A stretch of 64,000 nt of DNA from Marivita sp051251565 (GTDB taxonomy: Bacteria; Pseudomonadota; Alphaproteobacteria; Rhodobacterales; Rhodobacteraceae), in the NCBI RefSeq assembly GCF_051251565.1, contig NZ_JBPOFB010000002.1, positions 1 through 64,000 of the forward strand, given 5' to 3'. Position numbers and translations under genes: made by a program. Shown one piece after another: positions 33,514 through 42,547 of the stretch. The notes beneath the pieces were generated by a model. The model did no database searches. It was not told the origin of the DNA and saw nothing but the letters and a program-made list of their open reading frames with translations. The number at the start of each line of letters is the position of its first letter. Position 1 is the stretch's first letter.

Positions 33514-34389
33514 ATGCGCTATAGCCAATTGCGTGCGTTTCACCATGTTGCCCTGCATGGCGGGTTTTCCCGCGCGGCGCGGGCGCTCAACGTGTCGCAG
33601 CCTTCGGTGTCCGATCAGGTGCGCCAGCTTGAACAGCGGCACGATGTGCTTTTATTCACCCGCGAGGCGCGGCAGGTGCGGATGACAGATGCGGGCGAGG
33701 CACTGTTCCGTCTCACCAGCGAGATGTTCGAAGTTGAAGAACGGATTGGCGCGTTGTTCGATGAAAACCGTTTGGCCCTTTCTGGACATCTGCGGATTAT
33801 GGCGGATTCCGCAATGCATATTACAGATGCAGTGCGCAGGTTTCGAGAATCCAGCCCAGATGTGTTCGTCACCATTCGCACTGGCAATACCGAAGACCTG
33901 TTGCGCCGTTTACGAAACTACGAGGCGGAAATCGGGGTGGTGGGCAATTCCATATCGGCCTCAGATCTGGACAGCGTTGATCTAGGGCGTACGCCGATCC
34001 TTGGGCTTGTTGCCAAGGAGTATTTGCCCAAAGACACACGATCCCTGCGGTTTCGGGATCTGGCGCAATATCCGCTCATTTACCGCGAGGAGGGGTCGCG
34101 CACGCGCGGGCAGGTCGAAGAAGAGGCGGCGCGGCTCAAGATCGACCTTGTTGCGTCGATTGAAGTCGAAGGCCGCGAGGCGATGCGCGAAGTTGTGGCC
34201 TCGGGTGCAGGGATCGGGTTTATCAGCGAGGCCGAGTTCGGACATGACCGGCGGCTTAGGGCTATTCCGTTCAGCGATGTCGATATCGGCATGTCGGAAT
34301 CGTTGGTCACATTGTCTGCACGTCGGGACGTGCCGTTGATCCGAGGCTTTGTCAAAGCGGTCCAGAAATCGTTGGACGCGGTGGGCTAG
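33514..34389 (+). CDS. LysR-family regulator of the phosphonate operon
   Basis: A regulator of 291 residues with an N-terminal LysR helix-turn-helix (LRAFHHVALHGGFSRAARALNVSQPSVSDQVRQLE, about 6-40) and a substrate-binding domain (about 90-285). I chose ATG 33514 because TGCGGAGG precedes it. It is divergent from phnW, as in other bacteria where a LysR protein (AepR/PhnR type) activates aminoethylphosphonate use, apparently by substrate induction rather than phosphate starvation. No Pho-box was noticed in the spacer, though that is not a decisive observation. Confidence 0.9.
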   Translation: MRYSQLRAFHHVALHGGFSRAARALNVSQPSVSDQVRQLEQRHDVLLFTREARQVRMTDAGEALFRLTSEMFEVEERIGALFDENRLALSGHLRIMADSAMHITDAVRRFRESSPDVFVTIRTGNTEDLLRRLRNYEAEIGVVGNSISASDLDSVDLGRTPILGLVAKEYLPKDTRSLRFRDLAQYPLIYREEGSRTRGQVEEEAARLKIDLVASIEVEGREAMREVVASGAGIGFISEAEFGHDRRLRAIPFSDVDIGMSESLVTLSARRDVPLIRGFVKAVQKSLDAVG

Positions 34390-34461
34390 AGGTGAGGTGC
34401 TATAGGCTTGGCCTATGGAATTATATCAAACTCCTGTCTTTACATATAAATCGCGCTTGGC

Positions 34462-35988
34462 ATGATCCTTTCAGTCCTGGGAAATGCCGTGTCAAAATCC
34501 AAACTGAATACGCTCTTCATCGTGATCGACCAGTTGCGCGCAGACTGCGTGTTTGGCGCGCTTGCAGCCCATCTTGATCTTCCGAACATTCGGGCATTTG
34601 CAGGCGATGCTGTGTCTTTTCGGAACCATCATTCCGTCACATCGCCTTGTGGGCCGTCCCGCGTATCGCTTTTGACAGCGCAATACGCGTCGAACCATGG
34701 GGCGCGGCGTAATGGGACGCCGCTTAGACGGGATGTGCCGAACCTGGCCACGGTGGCACGGGACGGCGGGTATGACCCGATCTTGTTTGGCTACACCGAC
34801 ACGTCTCATGATCCCCGGTTCCTGCCGCCAGATGATCCGCGTCTGTTTTCCTATGAGGAACTTGCCCCCGGTTTTACCGAAGTTGTGCGCATGCGGATGG
34901 AGGGAGATTCCAGCGAATGGGAGACGCATCTGCGGTCTCATGGCTATGACGTCCCGCCCTATCCCGAGATGTACCGCCCCGTTGGCGACACACCGGATTC
35001 ACCTGCGCTTTATGCAGCAGAGCATAGCGATACGGCGTTTCTGACGGATCGGACCTTGGCAGAATTGGACGGGCGTCCGGACGGGTGGCTTGCGATGCTG
35101 ACCTATATCCGCCCGCATCCCCCGTTTGTCGCCCCCGCCCCCTACAACGCGATGTATGATGACGCGGATATGCCGTCTGCGCGTCAGTCGGATGACCCGG
35201 ATTGGCACCCCTATGTTGCGACTGCGCGGTGCAAGAGCAACGTGGCGTCGACCGTGATCGGGTTTCCCGATCTTGCCAAGACCGATGACAACACGCGGAT
35301 GATCCGGAAGCTCTATTTTGGGCTGGCGGCCGAAGTTGATCATCATATCGGGCGGGTGATGGCGTGGCTCAAGGACAGTGGCCAATACGACAACACGCTG
35401 ATCGTTTTGACCGCCGATCATGGCGAACTGCTCGGGGATTACGGGCTTTGGGGCAAGATGACGTTTCACGACGCCGCCTTTCATGTGCCGCTGATCATTC
35501 GTGATCCGAATGCCAACGAACGCGGAACGGTTGTCACCGTGCCGACGGAATCCATTGATGTCACGCCAACCATCCTGGATTGCCTTGGCCTGGTGGCACC
35601 CCATTCCATGGATGGGCGAAGTCTGCGACCCTTCCTGAATGGCACGACGCCTGAGGAGTGGCGTCAGGTCTCTGTGTCTGAGCTTGATTTCGGAGATCCG
35701 ATCACGCCCACCCTTTGGCAAACGGACCATGCTCTGCCGATTGATGCCGCGAATCTGGCGGTTCTGCGCAAAGGGCCGATGCGATTCGTTCAGTTCGCCG
35801 GGGGACTTCCGCCTGTCCTCATGGATGCTTCCAAGGGCATTGAGGCCGGTAATCTGGCTAATAATTCAGCATATGCGCAGACAATGCTTGATTTGATGCA
35901 GGAATTGCTTTGCCATCGTATGGTTAACACCGATGGCACGTTTTCACGGACCTTAATTACCGAAGACGGCGTGAAGGTGGCTTTGTGA
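34462..35988 (+). CDS. Sulfatase-superfamily hydrolase, phosphonate monoester hydrolase/phosphodiesterase type
   Basis: A formylglycine-dependent hydrolase of 508 residues. The CGPSR in SVTSPCGPSRVSLLT (C-x-P-x-R) marks the Cys to be oxidised to formylglycine. Metal ligands fit IVIDQLRAD at the N-terminus and TADHGELLGDYGLWGK (about 310). Length and segments such as RPHPPFVAPAPYNAMY and the pattern DVTPTILDCLG match the phosphonate monoester hydrolase group of Rhizobium and Burkholderia. A sulfate esterase is the alternative. There is no signal peptide, so it acts in the cytoplasm. The ATG at 34462 lacks a ribosome site; GTG 34489 is a credible start nine codons in. It precedes a peptide-type ABC operon. 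Confidence 0.85.
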   Translation: MILSVLGNAVSKSKLNTLFIVIDQLRADCVFGALAAHLDLPNIRAFAGDAVSFRNHHSVTSPCGPSRVSLLTAQYASNHGARRNGTPLRRDVPNLATVARDGGYDPILFGYTDTSHDPRFLPPDDPRLFSYEELAPGFTEVVRMRMEGDSSEWETHLRSHGYDVPPYPEMYRPVGDTPDSPALYAAEHSDTAFLTDRTLAELDGRPDGWLAMLTYIRPHPPFVAPAPYNAMYDDADMPSARQSDDPDWHPYVATARCKSNVASTVIGFPDLAKTDDNTRMIRKLYFGLAAEVDHHIGRVMAWLKDSGQYDNTLIVLTADHGELLGDYGLWGKMTFHDAAFHVPLIIRDPNANERGTVVTVPTESIDVTPTILDCLGLVAPHSMDGRSLRPFLNGTTPEEWRQVSVSELDFGDPITPTLWQTDHALPIDAANLAVLRKGPMRFVQFAGGLPPVLMDASKGIEAGNLANNSAYAQTMLDLMQELLCHRMVNTDGTFSRTLITEDGVKVAL

Positions 35989-36222
35989 TCCAGTCTGCTG
36001 TCACGGATCTGTCATGGTTGCCAGTGATACAAAGCCCGGCTGTTCATTCGCGGGCTGACGTTACGAAGGAGACGCTACGCCAGAGTTTTGTCCTGCGCGC
36101 GACCAATGCTGCCATCGGCCCTGCGCGACCTCAAGGACACCCGAGATGACCGGACAAATCATGTGCCGGGACAATAAGGGGGAACAGCCCCCGTTCACCA
36201 CTTGGAACCAACAGGAGATATA

Positions 36223-38262
36223 ATGAAACGACTTTTACTCTCAGGTGTTGCCCTGATTGCACTGCCGGCGGCCGCGTTTGCCAACTGCCCCGCAATCACG
36301 GTCGCCGATATGCAGGGCGTTGCTGCGGGTGAATTCCCCCAGCAATTTGAGCTGAGCGCTTTTCAGGATGCTGCCGGTTGCACGATGGAATTCTCGGCCA
36401 ATCCCGAAATCGAGGCGCTGAATGCGCAGATCAAGGGCAACCCGGACCTCCCGCCTTTGGCAGAGCGTATTCCGGCAGAACCGCTGGTTGTTGTGCCTTA
36501 TGACAGTGTTGGTCAATACGGCGGCGAACTGAACGTCCTGTCCAACGCGACCGAAGCCGGAACGTCGGATTTTCTGTCCGTGCGTCACGTCAACCTCGTG
36601 CGGTATTCGGACGATTTGCAAACCATCGTTCCGAACATTGCAAAGTCGTGGTCTTGGAATGACGATTACACGCAGCTGACATTCACCCTGCGCGAAGGCC
36701 ACAAGTGGTCCGACGGTGCGCCGTTTACCAGCGCCGACGTGGCGTTCTGGCATGACAATATCATGCTTGATACGAACATTTTTGAACAGGTGCGTGACTA
36801 CGTGACAGTCGGCGGCGAGACGATGACCGTCGAAACACCCGACGATGTCACGGTGATCTTCAACCTTCCCGCGCCCAAGCCCGGCTTGTTGGTTCACTTT
36901 GCGACGTCTTATGCGCAAGGTTTCCAGCCAAAGCATTTCCTGGGTCAGTTCCACCCGGACATCAACCCGGATGCCGACAGCTTTGCCCAGAGCCTTGGCT
37001 TTGAAAATGGCTATGATGCGATCCTTGCGTATTACGGCAACTCGGATTGGACGGACACGCCGTCGCCTATGCTGTCGCGGTCCGAAATCGTTGACGGTCT
37101 GCCCAAGGCAACGGTCCCCACGCTCGAGTCGCATATCTACATCACTGATACGACCGAAGGCCGGACGCTGGTTGCCAACCCCTATTTCCACCAGGTCGAC
37201 CCCACGGGTCAGCAGCTTCCTTACATCTCGACCCAAGACGAGCTGTATATCAACGATAACGAAGTGCGCATCCTCAAGCTGGTGAACGGCGAAGTGGATT
37301 ATAAATCGCAGTCCGTGCGTCTTGAATCCGCGCCGCTGCTTTTGGAAAATCAGGAAAGTGGCAACTACTCGATCCAGTTGACGCCGACGGTCAGCATGCC
37401 TGCCTTCAGCTTTAACATGACATCCGAGGACGAAGCCAAGCGCGCGGTGTTCAATGACCTGCGCTTCCGTGAAGCGATGTCCATTGCCATCAACCGTGAT
37501 GAGCTGAACGAGATCGCGTATTTTGGTCAGGGGACACCGGGTCAGGTTGCTCCGTTCAACCCGGAACCGTCCTTTGTTGATCCGAAGTGGGGAACCTACA
37601 AGGCAGAATTCGATCCTGATACCGCCAAGGCGCTTCTGGACGAGATCGGTATGGTCGACACCAATGGTGACGGGTTCCGCGAATTGCCCAACGGCGATGA
37701 AATGACGCTCAACATGCAGTTCTCGACACAGGGTATCGCTGGCCGTGTGGTCGAACTTGTTGGCCAGAACTGGGCCGATGTTGGCGTTCAGACGCAGGTC
37801 AAGGAAGTCACGCCAGACGAATACCGGTCGGCGCAATCGTCGAACAAATTGGATGTTGGCCTGTGGCAGTACGGGGCGCCTTTGGCGATCCATCTGGGCT
37901 TGAACACCTTCTTCCGCCCACCGTTTGGCACCTATTTTGAACACCGCACTGGGATGCTTTGGGGTGAATGGCTGGACACAAATGGTGCATCGGGCATTGA
38001 GCCGCCGGAATACGCTAAAAAGCTAGCCGCCGATATCGACGCTTTCCAGTCCGCAACTCCGGGCTCTGCCGAGGCAGACGCGCTTGGTGCCGGTCTGGTT
38101 GAGAACTTTGTGAGCAATTTGGTGATGATCGGGACCGTCAAAGCGCCCGAGCCAGTCTATGCGAGCAACAACCTCAAGAACTTCACCGAGTTCAAGACGT
38201 GGTCCTACGAATACTACCGGACCTATCCGTACCGTGCCACGCAGTGGTGGTTGGACGAATAA
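36223..38262 (+). CDS. ABC transporter substrate-binding protein, family 5 (peptide/opine/nickel type)
   Basis: A periplasmic protein of 679 residues. The signal peptide MKRLLLSGVALIALPAAAFA ends at an AxA site near residue 20. The long family 5 fold includes HKWSDGAPFTSADVAFW (about 160-180) and FREAMSIAINRDELNEIAYFGQGTPGQ (about 415-440). It is longer than DppA/OppA (about 540) by some 140 residues, so the ligand may be larger or unusual. ATG 36223 follows CAGGAGATATA. The preceding spacer 35989-36222 contains no gene. It lies downstream of the monoester hydrolase and starts a five-gene ABC operon. Confidence 0.93.
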   Translation: MKRLLLSGVALIALPAAAFANCPAITVADMQGVAAGEFPQQFELSAFQDAAGCTMEFSANPEIEALNAQIKGNPDLPPLAERIPAEPLVVVPYDSVGQYGGELNVLSNATEAGTSDFLSVRHVNLVRYSDDLQTIVPNIAKSWSWNDDYTQLTFTLREGHKWSDGAPFTSADVAFWHDNIMLDTNIFEQVRDYVTVGGETMTVETPDDVTVIFNLPAPKPGLLVHFATSYAQGFQPKHFLGQFHPDINPDADSFAQSLGFENGYDAILAYYGNSDWTDTPSPMLSRSEIVDGLPKATVPTLESHIYITDTTEGRTLVANPYFHQVDPTGQQLPYISTQDELYINDNEVRILKLVNGEVDYKSQSVRLESAPLLLENQESGNYSIQLTPTVSMPAFSFNMTSEDEAKRAVFNDLRFREAMSIAINRDELNEIAYFGQGTPGQVAPFNPEPSFVDPKWGTYKAEFDPDTAKALLDEIGMVDTNGDGFRELPNGDEMTLNMQFSTQGIAGRVVELVGQNWADVGVQTQVKEVTPDEYRSAQSSNKLDVGLWQYGAPLAIHLGLNTFFRPPFGTYFEHRTGMLWGEWLDTNGASGIEPPEYAKKLAADIDAFQSATPGSAEADALGAGLVENFVSNLVMIGTVKAPEPVYASNNLKNFTEFKTWSYEYYRTYPYRATQWWLDE

Positions 38263-38276
38263 GGCCATTCGGCATC

Positions 38277-38304
38277 GACACGGGCGCGTCTTGTCGCCCG
38301 TGTC
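38277..38304 (+). other. Hairpin behind the binding-protein gene
   Basis: A 10-bp stem GACACGGGCG/CGCCCGTGTC with an 8-nt loop starts 14 bases after the binding-protein stop. It lacks a T-tract, so it is more likely an mRNA-stabilising or partial-termination element that keeps binding protein in excess over the permease genes, which follow after 119 bases. Confidence 0.6.
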
Positions 38305-38381
38305 ACCATTTAGAAACGACCGCAGTCTGATGAACACGCCGGGTCAACCGGGGGCGCAGACGCACAGCAGGGGCCAGCTTC

Positions 38382-39386
38382 ATGTTTAATTTTGCGCGCT
38401 TTGTGGCGACACGCGCAGTTCTGGCGATGATCACGCTGATTATCGTGTCACTGGTTGTGTTCTCGCTCATGGAGCTTGTGCCGGGCGATTGCGCCGAACG
38501 ATATCTGGCGTTCAAGAACACCCAGGGCTCTGGCATTTCCGCCGCCGATATCGACAATGAACGCATCCGGCTTGGCCTGGACCGTCCGTTCTTGGAGCGG
38601 TGGGGCAAATGGATCGTGAACGCGTTCCAAGGCGAATTTGGCGATAGCTGCATCCTGCGGGTGAACATTGCACAGCTTTTGGGCGACAAGTTCTGGATTT
38701 CTCTTGGTTTGTGCCTTGCATCGCTGATGCTGGCCTATGCGATTGCGCTGCCGGTTGGCATCATCGCGGCAGCGTCGGACAATGCGGTTCTCAATAACTC
38801 GCTGCGTCTGTTCAGCTATCTGGGCCTCGCGCTGCCGAACTTCTTGTTGGCGTTGATGATCATGTTGTTCTCAACCGTGTATTTCGGGGACACGCTCACT
38901 GGGTTGTTTTCGGCGGAATACCGGGATGCGGATTGGAGTTTCGACAGGGTTTTGGACCTGTTGAGCAACGCGTGGTTGCCGATCTTCATTCTGGGCTGGT
39001 CCGCGACGGCGTTTGCCTTGCAAACGGTGCGGGCGCTTATGTCGGACGAGATTGGCAAACTCTATGTGACGGCTGCATCCGCGCGCGGAGTGCATGGGCG
39101 CAAGCTCTTGTGGAACTACCCGGCGCGGCATGCGCTGGGCCCGATCGTGAACAGCCTTGGCTTTGACCTCAACCGTATCTTCAACGAACTGCCTATCGTC
39201 GCGCTGATCCTGACACTGACCGAGGCGGGCGCGTTGCTGATTGAAGCGCTCGCGCGGTCGAATGATCAGCAGCTAGCAGGCGCGATCATCTTCCTTCTGA
39301 CCGCGTCCATCGTGACGCTCAACTTCCTGACGGACGTACTTTTGGCGGTGCTTGATCCGCGCGTTCGCAAAAGCATTGTGAGGTGA
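38382..39386 (+). CDS. ABC transporter permease, DppB/OppB type
   Basis: An inner-membrane protein of 334 residues with six helices. The N-terminal helix is followed by ELVPGDCAERYLAF and a periplasmic loop, and the binding-protein-dependent transport signature is near GLALPNFLLALMIMLF and the EAA-like loop ASARGVHGRKLLWNYPARHALGPIV. It forms the channel with the next gene product. The start ATG 38382 is preceded by a weak GGGGCC. Confidence 0.92.
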   Translation: MFNFARFVATRAVLAMITLIIVSLVVFSLMELVPGDCAERYLAFKNTQGSGISAADIDNERIRLGLDRPFLERWGKWIVNAFQGEFGDSCILRVNIAQLLGDKFWISLGLCLASLMLAYAIALPVGIIAAASDNAVLNNSLRLFSYLGLALPNFLLALMIMLFSTVYFGDTLTGLFSAEYRDADWSFDRVLDLLSNAWLPIFILGWSATAFALQTVRALMSDEIGKLYVTAASARGVHGRKLLWNYPARHALGPIVNSLGFDLNRIFNELPIVALILTLTEAGALLIEALARSNDQQLAGAIIFLLTASIVTLNFLTDVLLAVLDPRVRKSIVR

Positions 39387-39390
39387 TGCG

Positions 39391-40557
39391 ATGACATCTG
39401 TTCCCGATCCCCACACGCAACCGGAATTGTCCGCAACAGCATCGGCACAAAAGTCGAAAGAGGCGTATTTCACCGCCTCGCAGGGGCAACTTATCTGGGC
39501 GCGGTTCAAACGTCAGCGATCGGCGATGATCGCGGCAAGCGTTTTGCTGTTTCTAGTCCTGTCCGGGATTTTTGCACCATTCCTTTCGCCCTACGATCCG
39601 ACGATTGCGGGCAAGAACGACGAATACACCAACGGTGCGCCGCAGATCCCGATGTTCTGCGATGCGAACGGATGTTCATTGCGGCCCTTTGTGCACACGG
39701 TCGAACGGGAACGGTCGATGGCCACGAATTTCCGCTGGGTCACCACCGTGAACGAAGACGAACGCACCTATATCTACTTCTTCGTTGAAGGTTGGGACTA
39801 CAAGCTTTTTGGCTTCATCCCAATGGACACCCATCTTTTTGGCACGCAAGACGGCTTCGTGCATGTCTTTGGCACCGATGCGAGCGGCAAAGACATCTTT
39901 TCCCGTACCTTCCACGCAATCTGGACATCGTTACAGGTGGGGACAATCGGCGTGTTGATCGCTTTTGTGCTAGCTCTCGTGATTGGCGGGGTGTCGGGGT
40001 ATTACGGTGGTTGGATCGACTCTGTGTTGCAGATGATCACCGACGCGGTGCGAACAGTGCCAGCTATTCCCTTGTTCATGGCGGTGGCGGCCTTCATGCC
40101 ACCTGAGCTTTCGGCAGAGGAACGGTTCTTCTATATCTCGCTGATCCTTGGTCTGATCGGCTGGCCCACATTGGCGCGGCGCGTGCGGACGCATTTGTTG
40201 ACCGAACGCAATCAGGAATACGTGCTCGCAGCGCAGTTGTGCGGGGCCTCGTCGGGGCACACGATCCGGCGGCATCTTCTGCCGAGTTTCACCAGCTACA
40301 TCATCGTCGATCTGGTGATTTCGTTTCCCTACATGGTGCTGTCTGAAACCGCGTTGTCGTTCATCGGTCTTGGCCTCAAGGATCCGGTGAACAGCCTTGG
40401 CGTCATGCTCCAGAATGTGACCAGCGCTGACGTGCTTCTTAACTATCAATGGTACTTCATCCCGGTGATCTTTTTCATCGCACTGGTGATGGCGTTTGTG
40501 TTTGTCGGAGACGGCTTGCGCGACGCGGCAGACCCCTATTCGGACAATACCAAATGA
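39391..40557 (+). CDS. ABC transporter permease, DppC/YejE type with periplasmic insert
   Basis: A permease of 388 residues. After the first helix (about 48-68) comes an insert of roughly 90 residues with IPMFCDANGCSLRPF and IYFFVEGWDYKLFGFIP before the conserved FGTDASGKDIFSRTFHA. This enlarged periplasmic loop resembles YejE-type proteins. The EAA loop is AAQLCGASSGHTIRRHLLPS. Its stop overlaps the ATPase start by 4 nt. Confidence 0.92.
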   Translation: MTSVPDPHTQPELSATASAQKSKEAYFTASQGQLIWARFKRQRSAMIAASVLLFLVLSGIFAPFLSPYDPTIAGKNDEYTNGAPQIPMFCDANGCSLRPFVHTVERERSMATNFRWVTTVNEDERTYIYFFVEGWDYKLFGFIPMDTHLFGTQDGFVHVFGTDASGKDIFSRTFHAIWTSLQVGTIGVLIAFVLALVIGGVSGYYGGWIDSVLQMITDAVRTVPAIPLFMAVAAFMPPELSAEERFFYISLILGLIGWPTLARRVRTHLLTERNQEYVLAAQLCGASSGHTIRRHLLPSFTSYIIVDLVISFPYMVLSETALSFIGLGLKDPVNSLGVMLQNVTSADVLLNYQWYFIPVIFFIALVMAFVFVGDGLRDAADPYSDNTK

Positions 40558-41549
40558 CCGCCCTGATCGACGTTGAAAACCTTACTCTGAAGTTCCGCAC
40601 CGATGAAGGGCTGATCACCGCTGTCGACAATGTCAGCTTTTCGCTCAACACCGGCGAGGTGATGGGGTTGGTGGGTGAATCCGGATCGGGCAAATCCGTG
40701 ACCGCAAAGGCGCTGATGCATCTGAACGCGCGCAACGCGGTCTACACGCCCGAAAGCAAGATCACGCTGCACACCGAAAGTGGCCCGGTCGATGTTCTGT
40801 CCCTCAAGACCCCGCGTGACCTGAACATCGTGCGCGGTGGTGCGGTGTCGATGATCTTTCAGGAACCCATGGCCAGCTTTGCGCCTGCCATCAGCATTGG
40901 CAAACAGATGGTCGAGCAGCTTTTGCTGCACGGGGACTATTCCAAGGATCAAGCAAAACGCTGGTCGATCGAGATGCTGGACCGCGTCGGAATTTCGGAC
41001 CCTGCAAAACGGTTTGACCAATACGCGTTCGAGCTGTCTGGCGGGATGCGTCAGCGCGCGATGATCGCAATGGCGCTGTCGACCCAACCCAAACTGTTGA
41101 TTGCGGACGAACCGACAACGGCGCTTGATGTGACCATTCAGGCGCAAGTGATCGACCTGATGAAAGACCTTGTGGCCGAGTTCCATATGGGCATCGTGTT
41201 CATCACCCATGATTTGGGTGTTGTGGCCCAGACCGCCGATAAGGTGAACGTGATGTATCTGGGCCGGATGATCGAAGAAGGCCCGGTGCGCGAGGTGATC
41301 CGCAATCCGAAACACCCCTATACCCAAGGCCTGCTTGCTGCGCTGCCCAAGCTGGATGATCTCGACTCGCCCTTGACGCCGGTTCCGGGGGACATTCCGT
41401 CACCGCTGGAGCGCCCTACAGGATGTGTGTTTCATACACGTTGTAGCAAGATCGTCGGCGATGTTTGCAAACGCGTCGATCCCAAGGATCGGATGATCGA
41501 CGCCAGCCATAAAGTAGCCTGCCATATCTACGACGAGGTGCCCGCATGA
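40554..41549 (+). CDS. ABC transporter ATPase, DppD/OppD type
   Basis: An ATPase of 331 residues. Walker A is GESGSGKS (about 40), the Q-loop FQEP (about 103), the signature LSGGMRQR (about 160), Walker B LLIADEPTTALD (about 180), and the switch His in FITHDLG. The C-terminal oligopeptide extension has a Cys-rich stretch (GCVFHTRCSKIVGDVC), which in this subfamily can hold an Fe-S cluster. Start and previous stop overlap (ATGA). Confidence 0.95.
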   Translation: MTALIDVENLTLKFRTDEGLITAVDNVSFSLNTGEVMGLVGESGSGKSVTAKALMHLNARNAVYTPESKITLHTESGPVDVLSLKTPRDLNIVRGGAVSMIFQEPMASFAPAISIGKQMVEQLLLHGDYSKDQAKRWSIEMLDRVGISDPAKRFDQYAFELSGGMRQRAMIAMALSTQPKLLIADEPTTALDVTIQAQVIDLMKDLVAEFHMGIVFITHDLGVVAQTADKVNVMYLGRMIEEGPVREVIRNPKHPYTQGLLAALPKLDDLDSPLTPVPGDIPSPLERPTGCVFHTRCSKIVGDVCKRVDPKDRMIDASHKVACHIYDEVPA

Positions 41550-42547
41550 GTGATGTTCTGATCCGCGCAAAAGGGCTTTCAGTTGGGTTTCCCATCGGGG
41601 GCGGTTTGTTCAACAAGCAGATTCTCAAGGCAGTCGATAACGTGTCACTCGATATCGAGAAGGGATCTTTCTTTGGGCTTGTGGGGGAAAGCGGGTCTGG
41701 CAAAACGACACTGGGTCGCGCATTGCTCAAGGCGGCTCCGATCACGGCGGGTGGCGCGCAATATAGCGATGGCGAGGTCGATTATGACCTTGAAACAATC
41801 ACCAAGGACCAGCTCAAGGATTACCGCAAACGCGCGCAGTTGATCTTTCAGGATCCCTACGCCGCGCTTAGCCCTCGGATGACAGTGCGCGACATCATTG
41901 CCGAACCGCTTGAGGTGATGAAGCTGACCAGGACGCGGGCTGAAACGGATGCCCGCGTGCGCGAAATTGCTGCGAAATGCCGTTTGAACCTTGAACATCT
42001 TCGGCGTTTTCCGCACGCCTTTTCAGGCGGTCAGCGTCAGCGTATTTCGATTGCCCGTGCGTTGGTCTCTGCGCCCAAGTTCATCGTGGCCGATGAAAGT
42101 GTCGCGGCGCTTGACGTGTCGATTCAAGCAGACGTTCTGAACCTGCTTAAGCAGATCCAGTCTGACATGGGCCTTACCTTTTTGTTCATCAGCCACGATT
42201 TGTCGGTTGTGGCGCACACCTGTGATCATGTTGCGGTGATGTATCTTGGCCGGTTGGTGGAAACCGCACCAACGCGCAAGCTTTTTGCGGCGCCGCGTCA
42301 CCCCTATACCAAGGCGCTCTTTTCCGCGATCCCGTCGCTTGACCCGGATGACCGGGGATCGGCGCAAAAGCTGACTGGAGAAATCCCGTCACCGACCAAT
42401 CAACCGTCAGGGTGTAAGTTCCACACGCGCTGCGCGTTTGCGATTGACCACTGCAAACAGGTGGAGCCGCAACTGGAAACGGACGGAACCGGGCATGACG
42501 TGTCGTGTCACCGGTGGAAAGAGCTGATGGTCCCGCAGGCTGCCTGA
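41546..42547 (+). CDS. ABC transporter ATPase, DppF/OppF type
   Basis: An ATPase of 333 residues and the second nucleotide-binding subunit. Walker A is GESGSGKT, signature FSGGQRQRISIARAL, Walker B FIVADESVAALD, with Ser in place of the more usual Pro after DE. The C-terminal Cys motif GCKFHTRCAFAIDHCKQ is present. The gene overlaps its partner by 4 nt and ends in a TGA that shares the hexamer TGATCA with the stop of the convergent gene. Confidence 0.95.
   Translation: MSDVLIRAKGLSVGFPIGGGLFNKQILKAVDNVSLDIEKGSFFGLVGESGSGKTTLGRALLKAAPITAGGAQYSDGEVDYDLETITKDQLKDYRKRAQLIFQDPYAALSPRMTVRDIIAEPLEVMKLTRTRAETDARVREIAAKCRLNLEHLRRFPHAFSGGQRQRISIARALVSAPKFIVADESVAALDVSIQADVLNLLKQIQSDMGLTFLFISHDLSVVAHTCDHVAVMYLGRLVETAPTRKLFAAPRHPYTKALFSAIPSLDPDDRGSAQKLTGEIPSPTNQPSGCKFHTRCAFAIDHCKQVEPQLETDGTGHDVSCHRWKELMVPQAA

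Noticed and set aside
34402..34416. ATAGGC-TTG-GCCTAT hairpin after the LysR gene
   Set aside because: Short stem with a 3-nt loop and no T-tract; too weak to list as a terminator.
36178..36192. GGGGG-AACAG-CCCCC repeat before the ABC binding-protein gene
   Set aside because: Only five base pairs and no match to a known leader or riboswitch.
36241..37944. 567-codon minus-strand ORF
   Set aside because: Antisense to the ABC binding-protein gene, which has a signal peptide and a good ribosome site.
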